Positions 1-7,603 of a stretch of 64,000 bases of DNA are shown one piece after another (positions within the stretch are counted from its first letter, which is position 1; each line of letters begins with the position of its first letter). This DNA comes from Palsa-504 sp963800415 (GTDB lineage Bacteria; Actinomycetota; Actinomycetes; Streptosporangiales; Streptosporangiaceae). The notes under the pieces were generated by a model, which was given only the letters and a program-made list of their open reading frames with translations, was not told the DNA's origin and did not search any database. The position numbers were made by a program, and so were the translations under genes. The DNA is taken from NCBI GenBank assembly GCA_963800415.1, contig CAWDBS010000050.1, positions 62,001 to 126,000 of the forward strand, read 5' to 3'.

Positions 1-230
1 TGTCCGCTAGGCTCGGGACCGCGAATCAGGAGCTTGAGCGGCGTCTGGCGCGGCGGCGCCAGGTCAGCATCGGCGCAGATTCTGAAGAGACCTGGACCGA
101 CTGGCCTGACTCCGACGGGCGCGTTCCGCGTGATCGCGCCCGACACAGAGGCGCTCATCCGTGTCGACGCTCAGCTGCCCGGCTGGGGCACGGCCGCCTC
201 TACCGGTCCGCCTCGGTCCGCCGGGCGGAC
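1..230. other. Window-edge stretch with no supported gene
   Basis: No reading frame here has a recognisable domain. One frame that is open from the window edge begins with a charged stretch (NQELERRLARRR) that could be the tail of a gene starting outside the window, but its composition soon becomes arginine-rich like a shadow frame. Nothing is called. Confidence 0.4.
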
Positions 231-695
231 CTAGGTCCCCGGCTCGCCTTCCGGCTGTATATCGAGGTCTGCCCACACGGCTTTGCCCGTTGCGGTATCA
301 CGGACTCCCCATTTGCGGGCCAAGGCATCAACGAGTAGGAACCCGAATCCGGACTCATCAAATCCGGCTGGGGTGCGCGGCTGCGGCCAGCGCGGGTCGG
401 CGTCCTGGACCTCGATCCGCAGCCATGTTTCCGTGGTCTTCAGCTCCAGCACGATCGCAAAGGTGCCCCGGGCATGCCGAACTGCGTTGGTGACGAGCTC
501 AGATACGAGCAGGACAGCGGTCTCTTCCAAGTCGGTCAGCCGCCAGGTCGCCAGCGCGGCCCGGGTAGCTTGTCGTGCCTGTCCTACCGCATGGTCGGTG
601 GTCGGCAATGTCATCTGCAGGTTCTGCCGGGTTTCCTGGGTCGCACCAGAGCATGTCCGAGCGCCGCAGGGTCTGTACTGGTCAGCTGTCATCAT
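231..695 (-). CDS. ATP-binding anti-sigma-type regulator (RsbW/SpoIIAB-like GHKL ATPase)
   Basis: This is a small stand-alone GHKL ATPase of 154 residues, the size of the serine-kinase anti-sigma factors and the many orphan HATPase_c_2 proteins of actinomycetes. Visible motifs are the N box (LVSELVTNAVRHA, about residues 65-77), the Asp of the G1 box (EVQDADPRWPQ, about 115-125) and the G2 glycines (ESGFGFLLVDALA). Family members bind ATP and either phosphorylate an anti-sigma antagonist or act with unknown partners; no sigma factor or STAS protein is adjacent, so the target is unknown. Two ATG codons stand in tandem at the start with GAGG about 8 bases upstream. An internal Met28 at 614 would give a core-only protein but lacks a good ribosome site. 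Cytoplasmic. Confidence 0.75.
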   Translation of the reverse strand: MMTADQYRPCGARTCSGATQETRQNLQMTLPTTDHAVGQARQATRAALATWRLTDLEETAVLLVSELVTNAVRHARGTFAIVLELKTTETWLRIEVQDADPRWPQPRTPAGFDESGFGFLLVDALARKWGVRDTATGKAVWADLDIQPEGEPGT

Positions 696-986
696 TTAAT
701 GCCTCAACCTTTATCCGCCGGTCGCCCGGCACTGCTGCCGGTCCGCCCGGCTCTGGTCACGGCGAATTCGATGGCGGGCATCCTGGCCCGGTAGCCGTTG
801 CCACGTCATGGACAGCGCCCACGATGTGGTCCTCGGTGCGCTTTTCCCCGTGCTGTCTGTCGCCCAGAGGATCGGGCCTGAACCTGAGTTAAAACTGAAG
901 GAAGAATCATTGTGTTCTGTTAGAACTTCGATTACTAACTGACTGATACCTGACCGTCAGCTGACATACGGAGTAAGGTTCCGCGC
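696..986. promoter_or_regulatory. Intergenic region upstream of the anti-sigma-type ATPase gene
   Basis: Both flanking genes read leftward, so this stretch should hold the promoter of the ATPase gene and the 3' end of the hypothetical gene beyond it. The part from about 885 to 975 is clearly AT-richer than its surroundings. No hairpin or confident -35/-10 pair was picked out. Confidence 0.35.
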
Positions 987-1406
987 TCACCGGTTGACGT
1001 CCGGCTCGCTGACGTAACGCTTGTAGGCCTCCTCCAGCTGGGGCGACCCCGGCGGCTCCATGTAGTGACGGACCGTTCCGAGCTGGAACTGGCAGAAGTC
1101 CAGCGCTGCCCGCTCAGCGGCGCGCAACTCCCTGCGGGGCGGTTGCGTCACCACGTTGCGGGCTATGTCCGTCTGGCCCAGCGCCTCATGCACGGTACGG
1201 CGGATCGTGATGTTCAGCGCGCGCATCTGGCCATCGCTGATGAATCCTTCCCCGCTGCCGGGGTTGTCCGGGTCGAACGCCCAGCCGCCGTGGAAGGTCT
1301 GCAGTGCGTTACGGACCGACTGGGCCACGACCCAGGCCCGGAACTGCTCATAGGTGAGCTTCCGGCCGGCGTGCTCGACGAGGGTCAGCAGGTCGGCGGT
1401 TGTCAT
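987..1406 (-). CDS. Hypothetical protein, 139 residues
   Basis: The family is not recognised. The protein begins MTTADLLTLVEHAGRKLTYE and is mixed alpha-helical in character, with no signal peptide, membrane segment or cysteine pattern. The start at 1406 is preferred over an upstream in-frame ATG at 1544 because GGAG lies 13 bases upstream, and because the extension is rich in Arg, Cys and Pro, as expected for non-coding sequence. It is separated from the next leftward gene by about 290 bases, so it is probably monocistronic, with its promoter in the AT-rich divergent region to its right. Confidence 0.6.
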   Translation of the reverse strand: MTTADLLTLVEHAGRKLTYEQFRAWVVAQSVRNALQTFHGGWAFDPDNPGSGEGFISDGQMRALNITIRRTVHEALGQTDIARNVVTQPPRRELRAAERAALDFCQFQLGTVRHYMEPPGSPQLEEAYKRYVSEPDVNR

Positions 1407-1744
1407 GACGTGCTCGTTTCTCCGGGTGAGGAGCCGCGACTGCTGCTCCGTTCTCAGCGGTTTGGCGAGGCACCCCGCCGGACACGCGGGGAGGGATCCG
1501 GCGGGGCGCTCTCGGGCGCATTCCCGGTACCGCCCAGACAGCACGGCACCGGAGGAAGCCAGTCCGATAGTGGGCGATTAACCTGATCTTTACATGAAAA
1601 CTACCTATAAGTAACCTGATCATCTTCTGCAAGAAATCTGACTATATGCTGTAGCTACTGGCCGCTCCCGTTAAATCCATCCACGCCGATACGTGCGGAC
1701 CAGGCGGGCTACCTGCGGCGCGCATCCGGGATGACGCCTGGCCG
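1407..1744. promoter_or_regulatory. AT-rich divergent intergenic region with a direct repeat
   Basis: This 338-base gap separates two divergently transcribed genes. From about 1570 to 1670 it is much AT-richer than the window average. The ten-base word TAACCTGATC occurs at 1579-1588 and again, same orientation, at 1612-1621. The 33-base spacing is about three helical turns, as expected when a regulator binds tandem sites on one face of DNA. The promoter function is inferred and no regulator is identified. Confidence 0.45.
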
Positions 1745-2725
1745 GTGACGACTTACCGTGGTGTCATGGACCGTTTGCTGGTCGGCCGCGAGTATGCGAG
1801 CCAGCTGACCGATGCTGACCTCATGCTGCTGGCCTCGGTGGCCGCCGCGCCTGGGGGCACCGCCGCGCCTGGGGGCACCGCCGCGCCTGGGGGCACCGCC
1901 GCGCCTGCGGGCACCGCCGCGCCTGCGGGCACCGAGGAACCGGCCGATGCCGTGCGGCTGCGGCGCGACCCGGAGGCGCTGCTGCGGCTGCTGGAGCATC
2001 CCGGCGTGTTCCGCGCCGTGCTCGGCGTGCAGGATGCCGCCCGGGGATGGGCCGTCCCGGCGTCCCCCTTCCTCGTCTTCGTCGCGTTCGTCCAGCAAGC
2101 TGCCGCCGAACTGGCTTCGATGGACCACGTGCCGGAACGGACCGGGCTGCGCCAGCGGGTGCCGTTGTTCGATGCACCTGCGCTGCGGGACTTCCTCGGC
2201 GATCCGGCCCGGCGGCTGTTCCTGGCCGAGTTGCTGGCGTCCTTCACCCGGGTGGCCAGCGGCCGGTACCGGGTCCGGGTGGGCGGGCGGATGCGAACCC
2301 GGCGGTTCAGCGAACTCGACCCGGTGCGGCTGGCCGGACTGCTGGACGCCGTTCCGGAGGCCGAACTACCCGGCGTGTACCGCAGGCTCGGCGACGCGAC
2401 GCTGTTCCTGACCGGGGTGTTTCCCGACTATGCGACCACGCATGCCCTCGGCCCGGTGGATGCTGGCCGGCTGCTTCGCGCCGCCCGCCTGCCCGCCGCG
2501 CAGCACGAGCGCCTGGCCAGTACCCCCGCCATGGAACTCTGGGAATACCTCGGGGCCCGCTGGTACCGGGCCGCCCGCGAGCTGGCCCCGGCCGCCACCG
2601 CGCGGGTCGTGGTGGTCGGCGACGTGGCGAGCCGGTTCCGGCAGGCCCGGCGCGTGCTCAACCACCTCGCCGACCGGTACCTGCTCGCGCCGGACAAGCC
2701 CTGGTTCGAACAGCCCAGCATTTAA
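1745..2725 (+). CDS. Hypothetical protein with an N-terminal AAPGGT repeat, 326 residues
   Basis: The family is not recognised. After about 32 residues the protein carries five tandem six-residue units, three AAPGGT then two AAPAGT (residues 34-63). The rest is a continuous, compositionally normal region of about 260 residues (for example the stretch LFLAELLASFTRVASGRYRV) with no obvious membrane helix or catalytic motif. The GTG at 1745 starts the open frame; an ATG at 1766 (residue 8) is an equally reasonable start, and neither has a strong ribosome site. The repeat looks like a recent expansion forming a flexible linker. Codon third positions are strongly GC, which supports real coding. 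Confidence 0.65.
   Translation: MTTYRGVMDRLLVGREYASQLTDADLMLLASVAAAPGGTAAPGGTAAPGGTAAPAGTAAPAGTEEPADAVRLRRDPEALLRLLEHPGVFRAVLGVQDAARGWAVPASPFLVFVAFVQQAAAELASMDHVPERTGLRQRVPLFDAPALRDFLGDPARRLFLAELLASFTRVASGRYRVRVGGRMRTRRFSELDPVRLAGLLDAVPEAELPGVYRRLGDATLFLTGVFPDYATTHALGPVDAGRLLRAARLPAAQHERLASTPAMELWEYLGARWYRAARELAPAATARVVVVGDVASRFRQARRVLNHLADRYLLAPDKPWFEQPSI
1844..1933 (+). repeat. Five tandem 18-base repeats inside the hypothetical gene
   Basis: The unit reads GCCGCGCCTGGGGGCACC in the first three copies; the last two differ by one base (GCG in place of GGG). They encode AAPGGT/AAPAGT. The near identity of the copies points to recent slippage-type expansion, and the 18-base length keeps the frame. 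Confidence 0.9.
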
Positions 2726-2734
2726 CGGGCCAGC

Positions 2735-2902
2735 TTTGGGGTGCGGCGACAGCGGCGTGATGTCCACGGTCATCCGGGGGGCCAGCGGCAGCGCCTGCAG
2801 GATCGTCTGCACCCCGGCGGCCTCCCGGGTCCTGATGTCGGCCACGGCTTGTTCGGGCGTGCCGGCCGGCACACGGGTGGTCATGGTGACGAGGTATGCC
2901 AT
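2735..2902 (-). pseudogene. Muconolactone delta-isomerase-like remnant, internally deleted
   Basis: The frame starts MAYLVTMTTRVPAGTPEQAV, which matches the N terminus of the small (about 95-residue) muconolactone isomerase family. After REAA it jumps to a family-like C terminus (ILQALPLAP..., TPLSPHP). About 40-45 central residues, including the LWRPP signature, are absent. There is no stop at the expected end, and the frame runs on antisense into the neighbouring gene. The ATG lies 20 bases after the SDR stop, so this was probably the last gene of the leftward operon. The family acts in aromatic-ring catabolism (beta-ketoadipate pathway) or in related uncharacterised roles. The match is from memory of the family, so the call is moderate. 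Confidence 0.5.
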
Positions 2903-2922
2903 AGTCAGGTCGTTTACGGCGA

Positions 2923-3687
2923 TCACCCGCGGTCGACCAGTTGCTGGCCGCCGTCGATGTCGTAGGTCGCGCCGGTCAGCGCCGTGTTGGTCATGAGGTG
3001 CACGGCCAGGGCGGCGACGTCGGCCGGTCCCACCACGCGCCCGATGGGCAGCGTCGCGCGGAGCTGGTCGCGGCGCGCTTCGAGGTCGCCGCCGAGCAGC
3101 GACGCGGACAGCGGCGTGTCGACGAAGCCGGCGGCGATGAGGTTGACCCGGACTGGCGCCACTTCGACCGCCAGGTTGGCGATCAGGGCAGGCAGCGCGG
3201 CGGTACCCGCCGCGATGAGCGACAGGCCGGGTCCGCGACTGCGGCCGCCGGTGCCGCCCATGAACAGCAGCGTGCCGCCGGGCCGCACCCGGCCGACGGC
3301 GTGCTGCGCGACGGCGACGGCCAGCCATACATGCGCGTCGAAATCGTGATGTGCCCGCTCGCGGTCGAGGTCGGCCAGCGGCGCGTAGTACGGACCAGGG
3401 CCCGTGACCAGCACGTGGTCGATCGGACCTGGCAGCTCGGCGAAGAACCGCTCGAGGGCCGCCGAATCGGTGGCGTCGAAGGCGGCTGTGCTCTGTGCGT
3501 CGACTTCCTGCGCGGCGTGCTGCAGGCGCTCGGGATCGCGGCCGGTCAGGATGACGTCGGCGCCTTCGGCCCGGGCCTGCCGGGCGGTCTCGAGCCCGAT
3601 GCCGGAGCTGCCGCCGATCACGACGACGGTCTGCCCGGTCAGTTCCGGCTCGCGCCGGGTGCCAGAAGCAGCAGTGGCGGTGGTCAT
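2923..3687 (-). CDS. SDR-family NAD(P)-dependent oxidoreductase
   Basis: A 254-residue classical-length short-chain dehydrogenase. It shows the cofactor motif GGSSGIG near the N terminus, a second-strand ITGR-like segment (ILTGRDPERL), and the C-terminal DGGQ motif (TYDIDGGQQLV). The usual catalytic YxxxK is not obvious: the corresponding region reads SRGPGLSLIAAGTAALPAL, with no Tyr, so it may belong to an atypical SDR subgroup. The ATG at 3687 has an excellent ribosome site (GGAGGAG, 3 bases upstream) and overlaps the stop of the flavin oxidoreductase by four bases (ATGA), so the two are translationally coupled. The substrate is unknown. Confidence 0.8.
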   Translation of the reverse strand: MTTATAASGTRREPELTGQTVVVIGGSSGIGLETARQARAEGADVILTGRDPERLQHAAQEVDAQSTAAFDATDSAALERFFAELPGPIDHVLVTGPGPYYAPLADLDRERAHHDFDAHVWLAVAVAQHAVGRVRPGGTLLFMGGTGGRSRGPGLSLIAAGTAALPALIANLAVEVAPVRVNLIAAGFVDTPLSASLLGGDLEARRDQLRATLPIGRVVGPADVAALAVHLMTNTALTGATYDIDGGQQLVDRG

Positions 3688-5057
3688 GACTCCTCCGGTG
3701 ATCCGGCCCCGGTCGGCTGGCGGGTGGCCGCGATCTGTCGGCGCAGCACGTTGAGCGCGTCGACGTAGATCTCGGAGAAGGTGGGGAACGGCTGGATGAC
3801 GTCGCGCAGCACGTCGATCGGCACCTGGGCGCGGACGGCCAGCGTGGCCTGCTGCAGCCACTCGCCGGCCTCGGGGCCGAGCGCGTAGGCGCCGGTCAGC
3901 CGCTCGCCGTCGCTGATCAGGGTCAGGAAGCCGTTCGACTCGGCGTAGGCGTGAGTGTAGGTGGCCGTCTTGGCCACCTCGGATACCCGCGCGGTCGCGC
4001 TGAACTGGCCTTCGCTGGCACCGACGGCGGCGGCCTGCGGGTCGGTGTAGACGACGTCCGGAATGGCCTCGTAGTGGGCCTCGCGGGGCTCGCCGAGAAT
4101 GTTCGCGGCGACGACCTCGCCCTGGTACTTGCCGACGTGGGTCAGCAGCCGGATCCCGGTGACGTCGCCGACGGCCCACAGGCGTTCCCCGGCGCGTAGG
4201 TGCGCGTCGACCGGAATGCCCCGCGGGCCGGCCTGGACGCCGACCGTCTCCAGTCCGGCGGGTAGCCGCGGGCGACGGCCGGTGGCCACGAGCAGGTGGT
4301 CGCCGCGCAGCTCACGGCCGCTGTCGAGGGACAGGACGTAGTCCTCGCCCTCGCGCCGTGCCGCGGTCGCGTGCATGCCGAGGATGATCTCGATGCCGTC
4401 GCGCCGCAGGGCCTCGCCGAGCGCATGGCCCAGCGGCGCGGGCTCGCGGGCCAGGACGTGCTCAGCCCCCTCGACCAGCGCCACCTCGCCGCCCAGGCGG
4501 CGGACGGCCTGGGCCATCTCGGTTCCGACGGGTCCGCCACCGAGTATCAGCAGGCGCCGCGGGACCGCCTTCATGCCGGTCACCTCGCGGTTGGTCCAGA
4601 TGCCATCGAGCTCGCGCAGGCCCGGGACGGGCGGCACGACCGGATCAGAGCCGGTGGCCACGACGACATGCCGTGCGGTGTGCCGCACGCCGTCGACCTC
4701 CACGGCGCCCGGCCCGGCGAGCCGGCCGGTCCCGCGTAGCAGGTCGACGCCGTGGTCCGCCAGCCAGCGCTCCTGCCCGGCGTCGGAGTAGTTGGAGACC
4801 ATGAAGTCGCGCCAGGCCAGCGCCGCCTCGACGTCGACCTCCGCGCGGGCCCCCACCTCGCGGGCGCCCTGCACCGCCTCGCCGGGACGCAGCAGCGTCT
4901 TGGACGGGATGCACGCATAGTAGGAACACTCACCGCCGACCAGATGGCGCTCGACGAGGGCGACCCGCAGACCGCCCTCGGCGAGCGCCCCGACGCAGTG
5001 CTCGCCCGGCGCGCCGCCGCCCACGACGATGACGTCGTAGTCGTCACTCGCTGGCAT
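3684..5057 (-). CDS. FAD/NAD(P)-dependent disulfide oxidoreductase (mercuric reductase/lipoamide dehydrogenase-like)
   Basis: 457 residues in the class I pyridine nucleotide-disulfide reductase fold: an N-terminal FAD dinucleotide motif (VIVVGGGAPGE), a redox site GGECSYYACIPSK with the two Cys four residues apart, a central NAD(P) motif (LLILGGGPVGTEMA), the second FAD motif (LWAVGDVTG) and a C-terminal dimerisation domain. The C-terminal dyad, His-Pro in lipoamide dehydrogenases, reads QPFPTFSE here, so the general-acid His is missing and it is unlikely to be a true lipoamide dehydrogenase. It sits in a leftward cluster (VOC fragment, this gene, SDR, isomerase remnant) with 5- and -4-base junctions. 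A paralogue with the same active-site pattern lies at 27.6-29.0 kb. Reductant NAD(P)H; substrate unknown. Confidence 0.85.
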   Translation of the reverse strand: MPASDDYDVIVVGGGAPGEHCVGALAEGGLRVALVERHLVGGECSYYACIPSKTLLRPGEAVQGAREVGARAEVDVEAALAWRDFMVSNYSDAGQERWLADHGVDLLRGTGRLAGPGAVEVDGVRHTARHVVVATGSDPVVPPVPGLRELDGIWTNREVTGMKAVPRRLLILGGGPVGTEMAQAVRRLGGEVALVEGAEHVLAREPAPLGHALGEALRRDGIEIILGMHATAARREGEDYVLSLDSGRELRGDHLLVATGRRPRLPAGLETVGVQAGPRGIPVDAHLRAGERLWAVGDVTGIRLLTHVGKYQGEVVAANILGEPREAHYEAIPDVVYTDPQAAAVGASEGQFSATARVSEVAKTATYTHAYAESNGFLTLISDGERLTGAYALGPEAGEWLQQATLAVRAQVPIDVLRDVIQPFPTFSEIYVDALNVLRRQIAATRQPTGAGSPEES

Positions 5058-5062
5058 GGGTC

Positions 5063-5245
5063 TCACCGGCCCGGCAGGCGGGTGGTGATCTCCTGGAGCA
5101 GCCAGCCGTTGCCGTCCGGGTCGCTGACGGAGGCGAACGAGCCGGCATCCAGCCGCCACCCCAGCCCTTGGTAGAACTCCTTGGCCTTGTCCACGTCGCA
5201 GACGGGCACCACTACAACCTCGAGTTTCATGTCCATGACTGCCAT
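5063..5245 (-). CDS. VOC/glyoxalase-family protein, internally deleted (60 residues)
   Basis: The N terminus (MKLEVVVVPVCDVDKAKEFY then QGLGWRLDA) and the C terminus (SDPDGNGWLLQEITTRLPGR) are both typical of a roughly 130-140-residue vicinal-oxygen-chelate subfamily. Here they are joined directly, so about 70 or more central residues are missing. One full beta-alpha-beta-beta-beta module cannot form, and any metal-ligand set would be incomplete. The frame is intact, with a ribosome site (GAGG, 5 bases upstream), so a short peptide could still be made. It is the first gene of the leftward redox cluster, 5 bases before the flavin oxidoreductase. It is most likely a decaying gene. Confidence 0.65.
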   Translation of the reverse strand: MAVMDMKLEVVVVPVCDVDKAKEFYQGLGWRLDAGSFASVSDPDGNGWLLQEITTRLPGR

Positions 5246-5365
5246 CCCAGCCTCGCGGAACGTTTTTTCACGCTACCCGCCGCGTTGCGCGGGCCCGCAA
5301 CGGCCCCCTCTGGTGAGGTGTAGGCAGGATGCTTAGGAGGACCGCACTGTAGTCAAGGCCACGCG

Positions 5366-6052
5366 ATGCCGACGGAAGAACGGGATGTCATGAGCTATTC
5401 ACTTGGCTATGAGGGAATCGGGGCGCCACCCCGCGACCGGACCCGCACCCTATTCGCGCAGACGATGGGATACGTCGCGGTCACGGCCGCCCTGTTCGCG
5501 CTCGGCGCCTACCTGGGCCGCAACCTGGCCCCCGGCGCGGGCATCATCGCGTTCATCGCCGCTTTCGTCTGCCTGATCGGGATGCAGTTCGCGGCGCGCC
5601 GGTCCGTCCGGCTGACCGTCGGGCTGCTCGCCGCCTTCGGGCTGCTGATCGGAGTGGCGGTGGCGCCGACGCTCGCCTACTACGCGAGCACCAACCCGCA
5701 GGTGCTCTGGCAGGCCGGGGGCGCCACCGCGCTGTTCATCGCCGGCTTCGGCGCGGCCGGCTACGCCACCCGGCGCGACCTGTCGGCGATCGCGCGGGTC
5801 TGCTTCTGGGCGCTGCTGGCCCTGATCGTGTTCGGCATCGTGCTGATCTTCGTGCGTATCCCGCACGGCTCGCTGATCTACTCGGTGCTTGGCCTGGTGA
5901 TCTTCGCTGGCTTCACCATGTTCGATTTCCAGCGGCTGCGGCGCTCAAAGGACATCGGCTCCGCGCCCTTGCTGGCCGCGTCCATCTTCCTGGACATACT
6001 GAACGTCTTCCTGTTCTTCCTGCGGATCTTCTCCGGCTCGGGAAGAGACTGA
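5366..6052 (+). CDS. Bax inhibitor-1/YccA-family membrane protein
   Basis: A 228-residue polytopic membrane protein with seven hydrophobic segments spaced as in the Bax inhibitor-1 (TMBIM) family, and the late-helix signature ending FDFQRLRRSKD. Bacterial homologues (YetJ, YccA) are calcium leak channels or modulators of the FtsH protease; the exact role here is unknown. There is a cytoplasmic N-terminal tail and helices from about residue 30 to 220. Two ATGs (5366 and 5390, residue 9) are possible. The strong AGGAGG at 5335-5340 is too far from either, and the second gives the N terminus MSYSLGYEG, which fits the family well. It is divergent from the redox cluster on the left. Confidence 0.85.
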   Translation: MPTEERDVMSYSLGYEGIGAPPRDRTRTLFAQTMGYVAVTAALFALGAYLGRNLAPGAGIIAFIAAFVCLIGMQFAARRSVRLTVGLLAAFGLLIGVAVAPTLAYYASTNPQVLWQAGGATALFIAGFGAAGYATRRDLSAIARVCFWALLALIVFGIVLIFVRIPHGSLIYSVLGLVIFAGFTMFDFQRLRRSKDIGSAPLLAASIFLDILNVFLFFLRIFSGSGRD

Positions 6053-6147
6053 GCGCGGTGTCCGCCGGGAAGGCGAGCTCTGCCCGCGCCGTGAAAATGC
6101 GACAACCCCGGCCGGGCGTGCGCTAGCCGGTGCGGGTTCCCGGGGTC

Positions 6148-6153
6148 TACTAT
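6148..6153 (+). promoter_or_regulatory. -10 element of a probable leaderless promoter
   Basis: TACTAT ends seven bases before the GTG at 6161. In actinobacteria a TANNNT box 6-8 bases before a start codon, with no ribosome site between, marks a leaderless transcript. No convincing -35 hexamer is visible. Confidence 0.45.
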
Positions 6154-6160
6154 CCGCGTC

Positions 6161-7603
6161 GTGAGAGTCCTGGACATTCTGGTGAGCCGCCTGCCCGACG
6201 GCTCGGTGACAACCGACGCGCAGACGCTGCGCGAGCGGGCCATCGACTCCTGGTCGCTGGCGCTGCTGCGGCGCGTCCGGGGCGACGAGCTCCCGGTCCC
6301 CGCCGCGGTGGTCTTCCCGGCCAGTACCGAGGAGGTGGCCACCGTCCTGGCCTGGGCGTCGCAGACGGCCACGGCGGTGATCCCCCGCGGCGGCGGCTCC
6401 GGGGTGTGCGGCGGGGCCCAGGCCGACGCCGGGTCGGTCGTCCTTGACCTGTCCCGGATGAACCAGATCGGCCCGGTAGACGCCGTATCTCAGACGGTAG
6501 ACGTCCAGGCCGGCGTCCGCGGCGACCAGCTGGAGGAGGCCCTGGCCGGGCCCGGGCTGACGGTCGGGCACTATCCGCAGTCGATCGCCATCTCCACGGT
6601 GGGCGGCTGGATCGCCGCGTCGTCGGCCGGGCAGGCGTCCACCGGGTTCGGGGCGATCGAGGACGTGCTGCTCGGGCTGACCGCGGTCCTGCCGGACGGC
6701 GAGATCCTGCGCTGCCGGCCGGTGCCGCGCTCGGCCGCCGGGCCGGACCTGCGGCGGCTCCTGGTCGGGTCCGAGGGGACGCTCGCGGTGGTCACCGAGG
6801 CGACGCTGGCCTGCCGGGACCGGCCCGCGGGCTGGGAGTGGCTGGCCTTCGGCTTTCCCGGATTCGCCGCACTGGCCGACGGGCTACGGCATGCCGTGCG
6901 CGCCGAGACCGGCGCCGCCGTCCTGCGCGGGTACGACGAGACCGACGCCCAGCTGAGCTTCGGGGCGCTCGGCCACTCCGGCGGGTGCGTGGGGCTGGCC
7001 GGCTTCCCGGCCGGCCTGCCCGGTCTGGACGCCAGGAAGCAGGCGGTCACCGAGACCCTCGAGCAAGCCGGGGCATCCGGCGAGCTCGGCGCCCGGTACG
7101 GGGAGCACTGGTGGCAGCACCGCAACGACGCCGTACGGACTTACGCCCAGATCATGGGGCCCGAGCGCGCGTTCGGCTCCGGGGTGATCGTGGACACGAT
7201 GGAGGTCGCCGGACTGTGGTCCGCCGTCCCGCGGCTGTACCAGGGCCTCCTCCAGACCCTGGCCGCGCACGCGCAGGCCGTGGGCTGCCACCTGTCCCAC
7301 CTGTATCCGTCCGGCTCGTCGCTGTACTTCACCTTCCTGATCAGCGGCGCCGACGACCAGGACGCCGAGACCCGGTACCGGGCGGCGTGGCAGGCGGCCG
7401 CGCGAAGCTGTGCCGCCGCGGGCGGGACGATCACGCACCATCACGGCGTCGGGCGCCTCAAGGCCAGCTTCCTCACCGACGAGCTCGGCCCGGCCGGAGC
7501 CGGCGTCCTGGCCAGGATCAGGGCCGCCCTCGACCCGGCCGGGATCATGAACCCGCAGGTCATGACCCCGCAGGTCATAAAGGGCCGCAAGGATGCGCCG
7601 TGA
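6161..7603 (+). CDS. FAD-binding oxidase, alkylglycerone-phosphate synthase-like
   Basis: 480 residues of the PCMH-type FAD oxidase family (GlcD/AGPS group). It shows the FAD-binding PRGGGSGVCGG loop around residue 75-85, the second FAD segment (HYPQSIAISTVGGWIA), and the C-terminal HHHGVGRLK motif that is characteristic of alkyldihydroxyacetonephosphate synthases. In eukaryotes that enzyme makes ether-lipid precursors from acyl-DHAP; in actinobacteria the substrate is not established. The lipid kinase that follows overlaps by four bases (GTGA), and glpD follows on the opposite strand, which gives a glycerophospholipid context. Translation probably begins at the leaderless GTG. Confidence 0.8.
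   Translation: MRVLDILVSRLPDGSVTTDAQTLRERAIDSWSLALLRRVRGDELPVPAAVVFPASTEEVATVLAWASQTATAVIPRGGGSGVCGGAQADAGSVVLDLSRMNQIGPVDAVSQTVDVQAGVRGDQLEEALAGPGLTVGHYPQSIAISTVGGWIAASSAGQASTGFGAIEDVLLGLTAVLPDGEILRCRPVPRSAAGPDLRRLLVGSEGTLAVVTEATLACRDRPAGWEWLAFGFPGFAALADGLRHAVRAETGAAVLRGYDETDAQLSFGALGHSGGCVGLAGFPAGLPGLDARKQAVTETLEQAGASGELGARYGEHWWQHRNDAVRTYAQIMGPERAFGSGVIVDTMEVAGLWSAVPRLYQGLLQTLAAHAQAVGCHLSHLYPSGSSLYFTFLISGADDQDAETRYRAAWQAAARSCAAAGGTITHHHGVGRLKASFLTDELGPAGAGVLARIRAALDPAGIMNPQVMTPQVIKGRKDAP

Noticed and set aside
5335..5340. AGGAGG as ribosome site of the Bax inhibitor-like gene
   Set aside because: It is 25 bases from the nearest in-frame ATG, too far to serve that start, and the short frame it precedes ends after eight codons.
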